Assembly (NCBI GenBank): GCA_965230605.1
Contig: CBDDLD010000004.1
Location: forward strand, 2,480,001 to 2,544,000
From: CBDDLD01 sp965230605
Lineage (GTDB): Bacteria; Bacteroidota; Bacteroidia; Flavobacteriales; Flavobacteriaceae
Direction of reading: 5' to 3'
DNA length: 64,000 bases
Below are positions 35,272-44,517 of the stretch, piece after piece (the first letter of the stretch is position 1; each line of letters starts with the position of its first letter). The notes below the pieces were generated by a model. It was not told where the DNA came from. It searched no databases and saw only the letters and a list, made by a program, of their open reading frames with translations. The translations under genes were made by a program, and so were the position numbers.

Positions 35272-36203
35272 GCTTTAGGAAGAAAAACTTCAGCCATCAT
35301 ACAGCGAGCGCTACCGCCACCACAAGCTTCAATAATATCTAGAGAACTAGATAATATCTTACAGTGTTTCTCAATAGTTTTAATCTGATGGTCATTTAAA
35401 CTATCATACGCGGCCTGACTCATTATAATATAAGGTTCATCATTATGACCCTTTATCTGCAGCATATTACCAGCAAAACTATTGACCTGAGCTTCCGTAA
35501 TGGCAATTACCTCTTTACCGCTACTCTTCAAATGTTTAAGTACATTTTTACGTTCAGACTTGTCATCAATAGCATCTAGACAAATGACTGCAAAAGTTTC
35601 TGCAAGACACATCATAACATTGGTGTGGTATATAGATAAACGTTTATCGCCTACCGTCTGATACGCCGTAAATACAACAGGCGTATACTCAAAATCTTCA
35701 CAAAATTCTATAAATAAGTCTTCATCCGCTCTAGGTGATAATGCACAATATGCTATTTGATTAACACGATCTAACAGTAGGCTTCCTGTACCCTCTAAAA
35801 ATACACCTTCATCTTCAGCACTCGTATAATCCTGAACATTATTAATGACATATCCTTTAGACTCAAGCGTATCTAAAACATCTTCCCTACGCTCTACACG
35901 TCTATTTTCTGCATACATAGGATACCAACCTACAGTTCCATCCTGGTGAAAGGAAATCCAGTTATTTGGAAATATAGAATCAGGAGTGTCATATTCATCT
36001 GTATCACTTACAACAATAACATTAACTCCAATCGACCTAAGGCGCTCAACATAAGTATCAAATTCTTGCTGCGCTTTTTCATTAATGGTTTCAGGCAATA
36101 CATTATCAATGACCTTTTGGTAATAATTATTTACAGCAGTTTGCTCATTCATCCTAAAATTGATAGGACGTATCATTAAAATGGTATTGGTAATTTGTTG
36201 CAT
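35268..36203 (-). CDS. ctlX: Citrulline utilisation hydrolase CtlX-like
   Basis: 311 residues of the amidinotransferase/arginine deiminase superfamily. DSIFPNNWISFH holds the first substrate-binding motif, the catalytic His is in LSIYHTNVM, and the nucleophile Cys in GGGSARCMMAEV near the C-terminus. Family members annotated CtlX hydrolyse citrulline; this activity is inferred from the name of the family. Cytoplasmic. A second superfamily enzyme lies at 47.6-48.5 kb. Convergent with the CpeT-like gene, sharing four bases. Confidence 0.9.
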   Translation of the reverse strand: MQQITNTILMIRPINFRMNEQTAVNNYYQKVIDNVLPETINEKAQQEFDTYVERLRSIGVNVIVVSDTDEYDTPDSIFPNNWISFHQDGTVGWYPMYAENRRVERREDVLDTLESKGYVINNVQDYTSAEDEGVFLEGTGSLLLDRVNQIAYCALSPRADEDLFIEFCEDFEYTPVVFTAYQTVGDKRLSIYHTNVMMCLAETFAVICLDAIDDKSERKNVLKHLKSSGKEVIAITEAQVNSFAGNMLQIKGHNDEPYIIMSQAAYDSLNDHQIKTIEKHCKILSSSLDIIEACGGGSARCMMAEVFLPKA

Positions 36204-36306
36204 AGGTTATCTAGAAATGTATTGCGCAAAATTAAAATTTTTAATAATCATCCGCTACCCCTTCTAAATAATATTTTGATTAAGTTTGATATTTAAAATT
36301 TATCCT

Positions 36307-38034
36307 ATGAAGCGTCTTATCATTGTACTCGTTCTGTTATCATCTTGTTCTGAATCACCTAAAGATTTTGATTTCACCACACGTTTTGAAAACTCTCAAG
36401 GGCTAGAAACTGCAACTTACGAGGAAGCGATATCCTATTATGAGAACTTGGCTGAAGCATATCGTACTATTTCTATTGACTCTATAGGAAATACAGATGC
36501 TGGTAAACCGTTACACTTGGTTACTTTTAATACTGAAAGCGAATTTGACTTCAATAAAATTAGAAACGACAAACGTATATTACTTATTAATAATGGCATT
36601 CATCCGGGAGAATCGGATGGTATAGATGCAACCATGATGTTATTTAGAGATTTAGCTGAAGGCAAAATTCCGTCACCTGAAAAAACGGTCATAGCTACTA
36701 TCCCTATTTATAATATTGGCGGAAGCTTAAATAGAAATTCGACAAGCCGTACTAACCAGAATGGTCCTAAAGCCTATGGATTTAGAGGTAATGCTAGAAA
36801 TTTTGATCTCAATAGAGACTTTATCAAAAGTGATACAAAAAACGCCCAAACATTTGCAGACATATTTCATAGGGTACAACCAGATGTTTTTATAGACAAT
36901 CATGTTAGTAACGGTGCTGACTATCAATATGTCCTTACACATCTATTTACGCAACATAATAAGCTTGGTGGACCTTTAGGAGACTATCTACATAAGCAAA
37001 TGATGCCACAACTAGAAGCCAAGTTATCTGAAAAGTACTGGGATATCACACCTTATGTCAATGTATTTAATAGAACTCCAGATCGTGGCTTTTCTCAATT
37101 TATGGACTCCCCACGTTATTCGACGGGTTATACTACGCTCTTTAATACCCTAGGTATGATGGTAGAAACACATATGCTAAAGCCCTATAAAGATCGTGTT
37201 GAAGGCACATATGAGCTTATGAGAAGTATGATAGATATTATTGAAGCTGACAGTGATGTTATTAAAGAAAAGCGAGCTTCAGCGTTTGATCATTTTAAAT
37301 CCTCACAAACCTATGCCTTAAATTGGACTATAGATACAACTCAAAGCACAACATTAAAATTTAAAGGTTATGAAGGCGAGATGGTGCTAAGTGAGATCAC
37401 GGGAGCTCAGCGTTTAAAATATGATAGAGGCAAGCCATTCACAAAAGATGTGACTTACAGTAATTACTATACCCCTACAACTGAGGTCACTATTCCTAAA
37501 GCCTATATTATTCCTCAAGGTTGGCATCCAGTTATTGAACGTCTAAAGAGAAACAATGTAGAGCTAAGGGTTTTAGAAAAGGATAGCACTATAACAGTAG
37601 AGTCCTACAAAATTAAAACTTACGATACACGTCGTAATGCCTATGAGGGTCACTACTTGCATTATAATACCCAGGTTACAGCATCAGATGAAGCAGTGAC
37701 ATTCAGAGCTGGAGATTATATTATTGAAACTGATCAAAAAGCCATGCGCTATCTTTTGGAGACGTTGGAGCCTCAGGCACCGGATTCATTTTTCAACTGG
37801 AACTTCTTTGATACAATTTTGCAGCAAAAAGAAGGTTTTTCACCCTACGTCTGGGAAGATATGGCACAATTGGTATTAAAATCTAATCCTAAGCTGCAGA
37901 TCGATTATAATCTTAAGAAAAGTTATGATTCCACTTTTGCTCAAAATTGGTATGCACAATTAGATTGGCTTCATAAGAATAGCCCTTTCTATGAGAAGGC
38001 GCATATGCAATATCCTGTATATAGAATAAAATAA
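36307..38034 (+). CDS. M14 family zinc carboxypeptidase, lipoprotein
   Basis: 575 residues from ATG 36307; a TTG at 36286 would add seven residues and break the signal. Lipobox LLSSC with Cys14. The M14 zinc site is NNGIHPGESDG (HxxE) with a third ligand in FIDNHVSNGADY; the catalytic Glu is probably in GMMVETHMLK. ARNFDLNRDF carries the substrate-binding Asn-Arg. Probably removes C-terminal residues of peptides outside the cytoplasm. A C-terminal region of about 240 residues has no recognised motif. Rhomboid gene starts seven bases later. Confidence 0.9.
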   Translation: MKRLIIVLVLLSSCSESPKDFDFTTRFENSQGLETATYEEAISYYENLAEAYRTISIDSIGNTDAGKPLHLVTFNTESEFDFNKIRNDKRILLINNGIHPGESDGIDATMMLFRDLAEGKIPSPEKTVIATIPIYNIGGSLNRNSTSRTNQNGPKAYGFRGNARNFDLNRDFIKSDTKNAQTFADIFHRVQPDVFIDNHVSNGADYQYVLTHLFTQHNKLGGPLGDYLHKQMMPQLEAKLSEKYWDITPYVNVFNRTPDRGFSQFMDSPRYSTGYTTLFNTLGMMVETHMLKPYKDRVEGTYELMRSMIDIIEADSDVIKEKRASAFDHFKSSQTYALNWTIDTTQSTTLKFKGYEGEMVLSEITGAQRLKYDRGKPFTKDVTYSNYYTPTTEVTIPKAYIIPQGWHPVIERLKRNNVELRVLEKDSTITVESYKIKTYDTRRNAYEGHYLHYNTQVTASDEAVTFRAGDYIIETDQKAMRYLLETLEPQAPDSFFNWNFFDTILQQKEGFSPYVWEDMAQLVLKSNPKLQIDYNLKKSYDSTFAQNWYAQLDWLHKNSPFYEKAHMQYPVYRIK

Positions 38035-38041
38035 AATACTA

Positions 38042-38881
38042 ATGGATGATATAGGCATAGCAGGATTTATAATCATTGTTCTTAATGTCCTTTTCTCATA
38101 CAAAGGGTTCAATAATAGGACATTCTTTGATGGTTATAAATTTCATGTCGATAGTATTTTAATCCGTAAAGATTATAAAAGGCTTATTACTTCTGGTTTT
38201 TTACATGCTGACTGGAATCATCTTATTTTTAATATGATCAGCTTATATCTTTTTAGTGGACCTTTAGAAAACAGATTAGGTATTCTATCCTTTGTTCTTA
38301 TTTATTTAATAAGTCTAATTGGCGGAAATCTTTTAGCCCTATACATTCATAGAAATCATGGGGAATATAGTGCTATTGGGGCTTCAGGAGCAGTCTGTGG
38401 AGTTATATTTGCCAGTATTGCACTTTTTCCAGGAATGGGTATAGGGTTCATATTTATTCCGATTTCGATACCTAGCTGGGTTTTTGGTTTACTTTATGTT
38501 GGATATTCAATTTATGGTATTAAGTCTCAAAGAGATAATATTGGACATGAGGCTCATCTTGGTGGTGCTTTATTGGGAATGTTATTTGCATTAGCTATTC
38601 AGCCTAGTGCTTTTCAAAACAATTATTTTACCATACTTATAATTCTAATTCCGACTTTAACATTTATATACTTTATTATCACTAAGCCTCATATATTACT
38701 AATCAATAACTTGTATTATAGTAAGAATAGACCTCATCTGAATTTAGAGCATAAATACAATGAAAATAGAGTCAACCGTCAAAAAGAACTTGACAAACTA
38801 CTAGATAAAATCAGTAAAAAAGGAATTGAAAGCTTATCGGAAAAGGAAAAACGACGTTTAGAAGAGTTGTCTGGAAATTAA
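38042..38881 (+). CDS. Rhomboid family intramembrane serine protease
   Basis: 279 residues with six or seven membrane helices. The nucleophile Ser is in AIGASGAVCG and the catalytic His in HEAHLGGALLG; HADWNHLIFNMISL is the conserved region of helix 2. A soluble lysine-rich tail (about 235-279) ends ESLSEKEKRRLEELSG, a pattern often found on such proteins in Bacteroidota. Follows the M14 gene by seven bases, so co-transcribed. The stop shares TTAA with the convergent NUDIX gene. Confidence 0.93.
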   Translation: MDDIGIAGFIIIVLNVLFSYKGFNNRTFFDGYKFHVDSILIRKDYKRLITSGFLHADWNHLIFNMISLYLFSGPLENRLGILSFVLIYLISLIGGNLLALYIHRNHGEYSAIGASGAVCGVIFASIALFPGMGIGFIFIPISIPSWVFGLLYVGYSIYGIKSQRDNIGHEAHLGGALLGMLFALAIQPSAFQNNYFTILIILIPTLTFIYFIITKPHILLINNLYYSKNRPHLNLEHKYNENRVNRQKELDKLLDKISKKGIESLSEKEKRRLEELSGN

Positions 38882-39459
38882 ACCAATAACTTAATATTAG
38901 CATAGCTGTTTTCTAGTGCTTTTTGGGATGCTTTTTTTCCTAACCAGGCAACTTTGGTTATGCCTTCCTTTTCTTGTGGGTATAAATTGCCTTTAAAATT
39001 GGTAGTCATCTCAAACCAATGGGTAATCTTTATCTTATGCTTACCGTTACGTTTAAAAATATGATAGGTGGTCTGAATTGGTTTTTTAATTTTTAAACCT
39101 TCAACACCTGTTTCTTCTTCAACCTCACGTACAGCAGTTTCCTCTATAGACTCCTTACCCTCTATTTTGCCTTTAGGCAGGTCCCATTTGTCATTTCTAT
39201 AAATGAATAATATTTCGCCTTTTTCATTGTATACTTTACCTCCTCCGGCTAAAACATTAGGCAAAAGTTTCAAAAAACGCTCAAGCAATTTCTCTTTACT
39301 TTCATCAATGAGATAAACCCCTTTAATCGATGTATTATTTAATAGCTTTATAACTTTTCCAATATTGACAGATTTGAGCAAAAAGTTCTTAAACCCGTCT
39401 TCTTTATTGATGGCTGATGTGAGAATAATAGGTTTATCGCCTACAAATATTTTATACAT
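38878..39459 (-). CDS. NUDIX hydrolase
   Basis: 193 residues. The Nudix box is complete, G-x5-E-x7-REVEEETG, in GKIEGKESIEETAVREVEEE at about residues 100-119. The preceding LPKG and following THWFEM fit the fold. The N-terminal 60 residues (MYKIFVGDKPIIL) form an added region typical of one Bacteroidota subgroup. It hydrolyses some nucleoside diphosphate derivative; substrate unknown. Confidence 0.92.
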   Translation of the reverse strand: MYKIFVGDKPIILTSAINKEDGFKNFLLKSVNIGKVIKLLNNTSIKGVYLIDESKEKLLERFLKLLPNVLAGGGKVYNEKGEILFIYRNDKWDLPKGKIEGKESIEETAVREVEEETGVEGLKIKKPIQTTYHIFKRNGKHKIKITHWFEMTTNFKGNLYPQEKEGITKVAWLGKKASQKALENSYANIKLLV

Positions 39460-39568
39460 TGCTGACCTGTATTGATCTATGGGTATCGTAAAAATATCAT
39501 TTTTTTACACATAAGTATTTCAATGAAAAATTAATTTATATAAAAATTATCTACAGTTTAAAATTGAT

Positions 39569-39576
39569 TAATTTTG
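39569..39576 (+). promoter_or_regulatory. -7 box directly before pyrE
   Basis: TAATTTTG ends four bases before the pyrE ATG. A full TAnnTTTG match; -33 TTG not found at the usual spacing. A leaderless transcript would result. Confidence 0.35.
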
Positions 39577-39580
39577 CAGA

Positions 39581-40225
39581 ATGATTTTTAATAAAGAAAC
39601 CGCTAAGAAGACTGCCGAGCTTTTACTACAAATTAATGCTATAAAGCTTCAACCCGACAATCCTTTTACGTGGGCGTCAGGATGGAATTCTCCTATCTAT
39701 TGTGACAATAGAATTGTGTTATCATTTCCTGTGATTAGAAACTACATAAGATCACAGATGGCTAGTCATATTGAAGAGTATTATGGAAAACCAGATGTTA
39801 TTGCCGGAGTGGCAACCGGAGCTATTGGTATTGGTGCCTTAGTCGCAGAACAATTAGGTTTACCGTTTGTTTATGTGCGACCTGAACCTAAAAAGCATGG
39901 TCGTCAAAATCAAATTGAAGGCTATATTGAAAAGGGGCAAAATGTAGTAGTTGTAGAAGATCTAATTAGTACCGGAAAAAGCAGCTTGAATGCCGTTAAA
40001 GCCCTTAAAGATGCTGAAGTTAATGTAAAAGGCATGGTAGCTATTTTTTCTTATGGTTTTAGCGTAGCAAATAATAACTTTGAAAATGCAGCCGTAGAAT
40101 TACACACCTTAAGCAACTATGAGAATTTATTAGAACAAGCTTTAGAAACTAATTATATTACCGAACAACAACAAGACATTTTAGCATTATGGAATGCCAA
40201 TCCTAGCGAATGGAACGCTAATTGA
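39581..40225 (+). CDS. pyrE: Orotate phosphoribosyltransferase
   Basis: Pyrimidine synthesis enzyme joining orotate and PRPP to give OMP. 214 residues. The PRPP-binding motif is VVVVEDLISTGKSS, and WASGWNSPIYCDNR plus VATGAIGIGALVAE are PyrE signatures. carA, the first committed pyrimidine/arginine step, is far away at 51.5 kb. The next gene starts 28 bases later and is probably on the same transcript. Confidence 0.96.
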   Translation: MIFNKETAKKTAELLLQINAIKLQPDNPFTWASGWNSPIYCDNRIVLSFPVIRNYIRSQMASHIEEYYGKPDVIAGVATGAIGIGALVAEQLGLPFVYVRPEPKKHGRQNQIEGYIEKGQNVVVVEDLISTGKSSLNAVKALKDAEVNVKGMVAIFSYGFSVANNNFENAAVELHTLSNYENLLEQALETNYITEQQQDILALWNANPSEWNAN

Positions 40226-40253
40226 TATATCCTATCAAAAAACTATTTATTAC

Positions 40254-40649
40254 ATGAATTTAGAATCGCCAAAAGTAACACTTAATAAATCTGCAGAAGA
40301 TGCATTTAATTTCTTATCTGATGTTAAAAATTTTGAGAAATTAATGCCTGAAAATATTAGCAAATTTGAAGTTTTAGAAGAAGATAAATTCCTCTTTGCT
40401 TTAAAGGGTATGCCAGAAATTATTCTGAAGAAGAAAGAAGCAACACCAAACAGTAAAATAGTTTTAGGTGCCGCCGGTGGTAAACTCGATTTCTCACTTA
40501 CCGGAACCATTAGTGAAATTGAAGCTGATAAAAGTGATATCCAACTTGCTTTTGAAGGTGATTTCAACCCTATGATGGCCATGATGATTAAGGGTCCTAT
40601 AAGTAAGTTTATTGAAACGCTGGCAGGCAATATGACTACAGCTTTTTAA
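40254..40649 (+). CDS. SRPBCC-family protein
   Basis: 131 residues from ATG 40254; the frame is open further upstream but overlaps pyrE and adds 20 atypical residues. Opening ESPKVTLNKSAEDAFNFLSD, then a beta-rich core with LDFSLTGTISEIEADKSDIQ and a long C-terminal helix (MMAMMIKGPISKFIETLAG), the layout of START/SRPBCC ligand-binding proteins. Ligand unknown. Its stop shares TTAA with the convergent birA. Confidence 0.85.
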   Translation: MNLESPKVTLNKSAEDAFNFLSDVKNFEKLMPENISKFEVLEEDKFLFALKGMPEIILKKKEATPNSKIVLGAAGGKLDFSLTGTISEIEADKSDIQLAFEGDFNPMMAMMIKGPISKFIETLAGNMTTAF

Positions 40650-41377
40650 TTCAGAAGTTGCACCTCTTTAAGGTCATAGGTATTAATAATATTATCTTCT
40701 TCCAAGACTACAAGTTTTCCGTCTTCAGTTACCCCTTTAATGTAACCTGTAAACGATTGATGATTAACATCTAAAAATGTAGAAGGTTTTTGCATTCTAA
40801 ACATCAAAGATTCATATTCTGCCTTAATAGCATCAAAACGTTTTGACTTTAAGGTTTTAAAGTAATTGTCTAGTTGCTTCATGATAGCCTGAAAGACTTC
40901 CTCTAAGTCATAAAGTATTCCTGAGATGAGATGCATAGATGAAGCATTAGGAAGTTTCTCAAAATGTTTCTGATTAACATTAAGACCTATACCTATGACA
41001 CTTCCCAATAATCGGTTATGTTTTATGACATTTTCGATCAAAATTCCAGCTATTTTATTATTGGCTGACAAAATGTCGTTAGGCCATTTGATATGTAATT
41101 GAGGAATGTAAAATGTATCTAATGCCTTATAAAGTGCTAATGATGCTGCCATACTAATGTAAAATTGCTGTTCTACTTTAATAAAGGACACATCCTTAAA
41201 CACACTGAAAGTAAGGTTCTTAGAAGGTTCTGATTGCCATATAGTTCCCATCTGGCCTCTTCCTTTAGTTTGGCGTTTTGTAATAACAACGGTACAATCT
41301 TGTAATGCTGTTTCCATACTCAATGCTTTTAGGTAAGCATTAGTAGAATCAATGGCATTAAGTTTGATTATATGCAT
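40646..41377 (-). CDS. birA: Biotin-[acetyl-CoA-carboxylase] ligase
   Basis: Attaches biotin to carrier proteins via biotinyl-AMP. 243 residues, the short class I form without the DNA-binding domain, so no repressor role. RQTKGRGQMGTIWQSE is the biotin/ATP loop, KWPNDILS and GIGLNVNQKH are family signatures. Divergent from rsfS. Confidence 0.94.
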   Translation of the reverse strand: MHIIKLNAIDSTNAYLKALSMETALQDCTVVITKRQTKGRGQMGTIWQSEPSKNLTFSVFKDVSFIKVEQQFYISMAASLALYKALDTFYIPQLHIKWPNDILSANNKIAGILIENVIKHNRLLGSVIGIGLNVNQKHFEKLPNASSMHLISGILYDLEEVFQAIMKQLDNYFKTLKSKRFDAIKAEYESLMFRMQKPSTFLDVNHQSFTGYIKGVTEDGKLVVLEEDNIINTYDLKEVQLLN

Positions 41378-41444
41378 AGAAACAACTAAGTTTATTTTAT
41401 GGTTTTCTTATGACTAATACAGTCTGCAAGAACCAAAAAAATAA

Positions 41445-41452
41445 TAACTTTG
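41445..41452 (+). promoter_or_regulatory. -7 box of the rsfS-ftsH operon
   Basis: TAACTTTG, 20 bases before the rsfS ATG. A CTG 18 bases upstream may act as a weak -33. Confidence 0.4.
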
Positions 41453-41472
41453 CATAAATTTAAATCAATTTA

Positions 41473-41844
41473 ATGACGAAAGAAAATAGTAATGCAGACC
41501 AATTAATTACTTCCATATTAAGCGGTATTGAAGATGTAAAGGGGAAAGAAATTACAATTTTAGATTTAAGGGATATAGATAATACGGTTTGTGATTACTT
41601 CATCATTTGTGAGGGTACTTCTAACACTCAGGTAAACGCTATAGTTAACTCTATCCAAAAAAAAGTCAGTAAAACACAAAAAGATAAACCTTGGCACATA
41701 GAAGGAACAGATAATGCCGAGTGGGTACTTATAGACTATGTTAATGTTGTTGTTCATGTTTTTCAAAAGCACATCAGAGAGTATTATGATATAGAGAGCT
41801 TATGGGGTGATGCAAAAACAACAGTCATTGAAACTAGTCACTAA
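41473..41844 (+). CDS. rsfS: Ribosome silencing factor
   Basis: 123 residues. RsfS binds ribosomal protein L14 and blocks joining of the subunits when nutrients are low. KGKEITILDLRDIDNTVCDYFIICEGTS is split by typical family spacing, and HIEGTDNAEWVLIDY plus VVHVFQKHIREYYDIESLWG-like C-terminus are diagnostic. First gene of a run into ftsH, which starts 14 bases later. Its target rplN is in the same window at 61.3 kb. Confidence 0.95.
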   Translation: MTKENSNADQLITSILSGIEDVKGKEITILDLRDIDNTVCDYFIICEGTSNTQVNAIVNSIQKKVSKTQKDKPWHIEGTDNAEWVLIDYVNVVVHVFQKHIREYYDIESLWGDAKTTVIETSH

Positions 41845-41858
41845 ACGAAAAAATTAAC

Positions 41859-43802
41859 ATGGCAAAAGACAATAAAAATTTAAATAAAAAATCAAAACTA
41901 AGCCCATACTGGATTTATGGTATTATTATAGCCATATTTTTGTCTATACAGTTATTCGGTAATGGCGCTTTTCAAAATACTAAAGAGATTAAAACCTCTG
42001 AATTTATAAAGTATCTTGAAGAAGGCGATGTAGATGAAGTCATTATTATAAGTAACACAAAAGTGGCAAAAGTATATATTACTGATGCTGCGCTTCAGAA
42101 AGAGGCTCATAAAAATGCAAAACCTTCATCGTTTATTCCGTCAACATCAAAATTACCAAACTATACCCTAAAGTTTGGGGATCTACAAAATTTTGAAAAC
42201 CGAATAAATACCATAATTAATGATAACAATTTGTCTACTACTGTAGACGCAGATATAGAAAACAATGCATGGGGAGATTTCTTAATTTCTTTATTACCAT
42301 TCATACTAATTATTGGTGTGTGGATTTTCATCATGCGCCGTATGTCTGCTGGTGGTAGTGGTGGTGCTGGTGGTCAGATTTTCAACATAGGAAAATCTAA
42401 AGCCAAATTATTTGATGAAAAAACAGATACTAAAACAACATTTAAAGATGTTGCGGGATTAGAAGGTGCTAAAGAAGAGGTGCAAGAAATTGTAGACTTC
42501 TTAAAACACCCAGAAAAATATACATCCTTGGGGGGCAAAATACCAAAAGGCGCTTTATTAGTAGGGCCTCCGGGAACAGGTAAAACACTTTTAGCAAAAG
42601 CTGTTGCAGGTGAAGCTAAAGTACCTTTTTTCTCTTTATCGGGTTCAGATTTCGTTGAGATGTTTGTTGGTGTAGGAGCTTCTCGTGTAAGAGATTTGTT
42701 TAAGCAAGCCAAGGAAAAATCACCTTCAATTATTTTTATTGATGAGATCGATGCCATAGGTAGAGCTCGTGGTAAGAGTAATTTCTCAGGATCTAATGAT
42801 GAACGTGAGAACACACTTAATCAGTTATTAACAGAAATGGATGGTTTTGGCACTAATACTAATGTGATCGTTTTAGCTGCTACAAACCGTGCCGATGTCT
42901 TAGATAAAGCACTTATGCGTGCCGGTCGTTTTGATAGACAAATCTTTGTGGATCTGCCTGACGTAAGAGAGCGTAAAGAAATCTTTGAAGTGCACTTACG
43001 CCCACTTAAAAAGGAAAAAACTTTAGATATTGATTTTCTTGCAAAACAAACACCTGGATTCTCAGGTGCCGATATAGCCAATGTATGTAATGAAGCTGCT
43101 TTAATAGCTGCAAGACAAGGTAAGAAAGCTGTTGGTAAACAAGATTTCCTTGATGCTGTAGATAGAATTGTTGGAGGTCTAGAAAAGAAGAATAAAATCA
43201 TAACTCCAGAAGAAAAAAGAGCTGTTGCATTCCATGAAGCCGGTCATGCCACAGTAAGTTGGATGTTAGAGCATGCTGCGCCTTTGGTAAAAGTGACCAT
43301 AGTTCCTAGAGGTCGTTCTCTTGGTGCCGCTTGGTATTTACCAGAAGAACGCTTAATCGTAAGACCTGAGCAAATGTTAGATGAAATGTGTGCTGCTTTG
43401 GGAGGGCGTGCAGCAGAGAAAGTTATCTTCGATAAGATTTCTACAGGTGCATTAAGTGACCTTGAAAAAGTTACGAAACAAGCCAGAGCTATGGTTACAG
43501 TTTATGGCTTAAGTGATAAAATAGGTAATTTAACGTATTACGATTCTTCAGGACAGTCAGAGTATGGATTCACAAAACCATACAGTGAGCAAACTGCTGA
43601 ACTAATTGATAAAGAAATCTCTGATATTGTTGAAGAGCAGTATCAACGTGCTCTGAAAATACTGGAGGAAAATAAAGATAAATTAACAGAATTAGCTGAA
43701 GTTTTATTAGATAAAGAGGTGATTTTCAAGGACAACCTAGAAAAGATCTTTGGAGAAAGACCTTTTAGTAAAAGTAAAACCATCTCTGAAGAAGAGGAGT
43801 AA
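41859..43802 (+). CDS. ftsH: ATP-dependent zinc metalloprotease FtsH
   Basis: Inner-membrane AAA protease that degrades misassembled membrane and regulatory proteins. 647 residues: membrane helices about 17-32 and 138-157 flank a periplasmic region, then Gly-rich linker, AAA domain with GPPGTGKT and FIDEIDAIGR, and the M41 zinc site HEAGH. The acidic end SKTISEEEE is usual. Co-transcribed with rsfS and probably with the LUD gene 106 bases later. Confidence 0.97.
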   Translation: MAKDNKNLNKKSKLSPYWIYGIIIAIFLSIQLFGNGAFQNTKEIKTSEFIKYLEEGDVDEVIIISNTKVAKVYITDAALQKEAHKNAKPSSFIPSTSKLPNYTLKFGDLQNFENRINTIINDNNLSTTVDADIENNAWGDFLISLLPFILIIGVWIFIMRRMSAGGSGGAGGQIFNIGKSKAKLFDEKTDTKTTFKDVAGLEGAKEEVQEIVDFLKHPEKYTSLGGKIPKGALLVGPPGTGKTLLAKAVAGEAKVPFFSLSGSDFVEMFVGVGASRVRDLFKQAKEKSPSIIFIDEIDAIGRARGKSNFSGSNDERENTLNQLLTEMDGFGTNTNVIVLAATNRADVLDKALMRAGRFDRQIFVDLPDVRERKEIFEVHLRPLKKEKTLDIDFLAKQTPGFSGADIANVCNEAALIAARQGKKAVGKQDFLDAVDRIVGGLEKKNKIITPEEKRAVAFHEAGHATVSWMLEHAAPLVKVTIVPRGRSLGAAWYLPEERLIVRPEQMLDEMCAALGGRAAEKVIFDKISTGALSDLEKVTKQARAMVTVYGLSDKIGNLTYYDSSGQSEYGFTKPYSEQTAELIDKEISDIVEEQYQRALKILEENKDKLTELAEVLLDKEVIFKDNLEKIFGERPFSKSKTISEEEE

Positions 43803-43908
43803 AAGCCATTCTTTTCCTCTAAAAATGCAGATTTAACCTAGACAAAGCCGAAGTTTTTTATATATTTGGAAGCATTGTTAAAGTGCAAAGATTAATAGCA
43901 GCAATTCA

Positions 43909-44517
43909 ATGAGCTTATTTAGAAAACTCTTTGGACTTAAATCTGAAAAGTCTCAAGACCAGGTACCTAATGAACAGCGCGGCAAATACATGCCCGATAT
44001 CAAGCTGCCTGCTGATGAGCGTTTCACTATTAATTTTAATGCAAACGGCGGTAAATTTCTTTATTGTGAAAACATGGATGAGATTTATCAAAGTCTAAAC
44101 AATATCATTGAAGAAAATAAATGGGGCGATAAAAAAGTGCTTCTATATGACGAACGCTTAAAAGAGCTCTTCAATAGCTTCGATCTAAAGCCAACAAAGA
44201 AAGTATCTGATAGTTCTTACTTTCTTTCAACTTGCGAATATTTAATTTCTGATGATGGGTCGTTACTTATTTCCTCAAATCAAATTGCTGAAAAGAAATT
44301 GAAAGAACTACCGGCTAATTTTATCATTTATGCAACCACAAGTCAATTCGTAGAAAATATAGGAGAAGGACTTAAGGGTATAAAAGAAAAAAATAAAGAT
44401 AAGATCCCAACTAATATTACTACCATTAAACATTTTAAAACTGCAGATGACAGTGACTTCCTTTCTTACGGAAGCAGCTCAAAAAATCTGTATCTACTGC
44501 TATTAGAGGATCTGTAA
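43909..44517 (+). CDS. LUD domain protein (LutC/YkgG-like)
   Basis: 202 residues with the LUD fold of lactate utilisation proteins: CEYLISDDGSLLISSNQI and IIYATTSQFVENI are the conserved core. It lacks the iron-sulphur partner genes lutA and lutB nearby, so a role in lactate oxidation is doubtful; in Flavobacteriia the gene often sits here between ftsH and cdsA. The cdsA ATG follows directly after its stop codon. Confidence 0.85.
   Translation: MSLFRKLFGLKSEKSQDQVPNEQRGKYMPDIKLPADERFTINFNANGGKFLYCENMDEIYQSLNNIIEENKWGDKKVLLYDERLKELFNSFDLKPTKKVSDSSYFLSTCEYLISDDGSLLISSNQIAEKKLKELPANFIIYATTSQFVENIGEGLKGIKEKNKDKIPTNITTIKHFKTADDSDFLSYGSSSKNLYLLLLEDL

Noticed and set aside
40194..40253. Longer start for the SRPBCC gene overlapping pyrE
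   Set aside because: It would add 20 residues absent from the fold; ATG 40254 gives a normal N-terminus.
42374..43201. Two long open frames on minus inside ftsH
   Set aside because: Antisense frames of a strongly conserved AAA protease; codon pattern follows the plus-strand gene.
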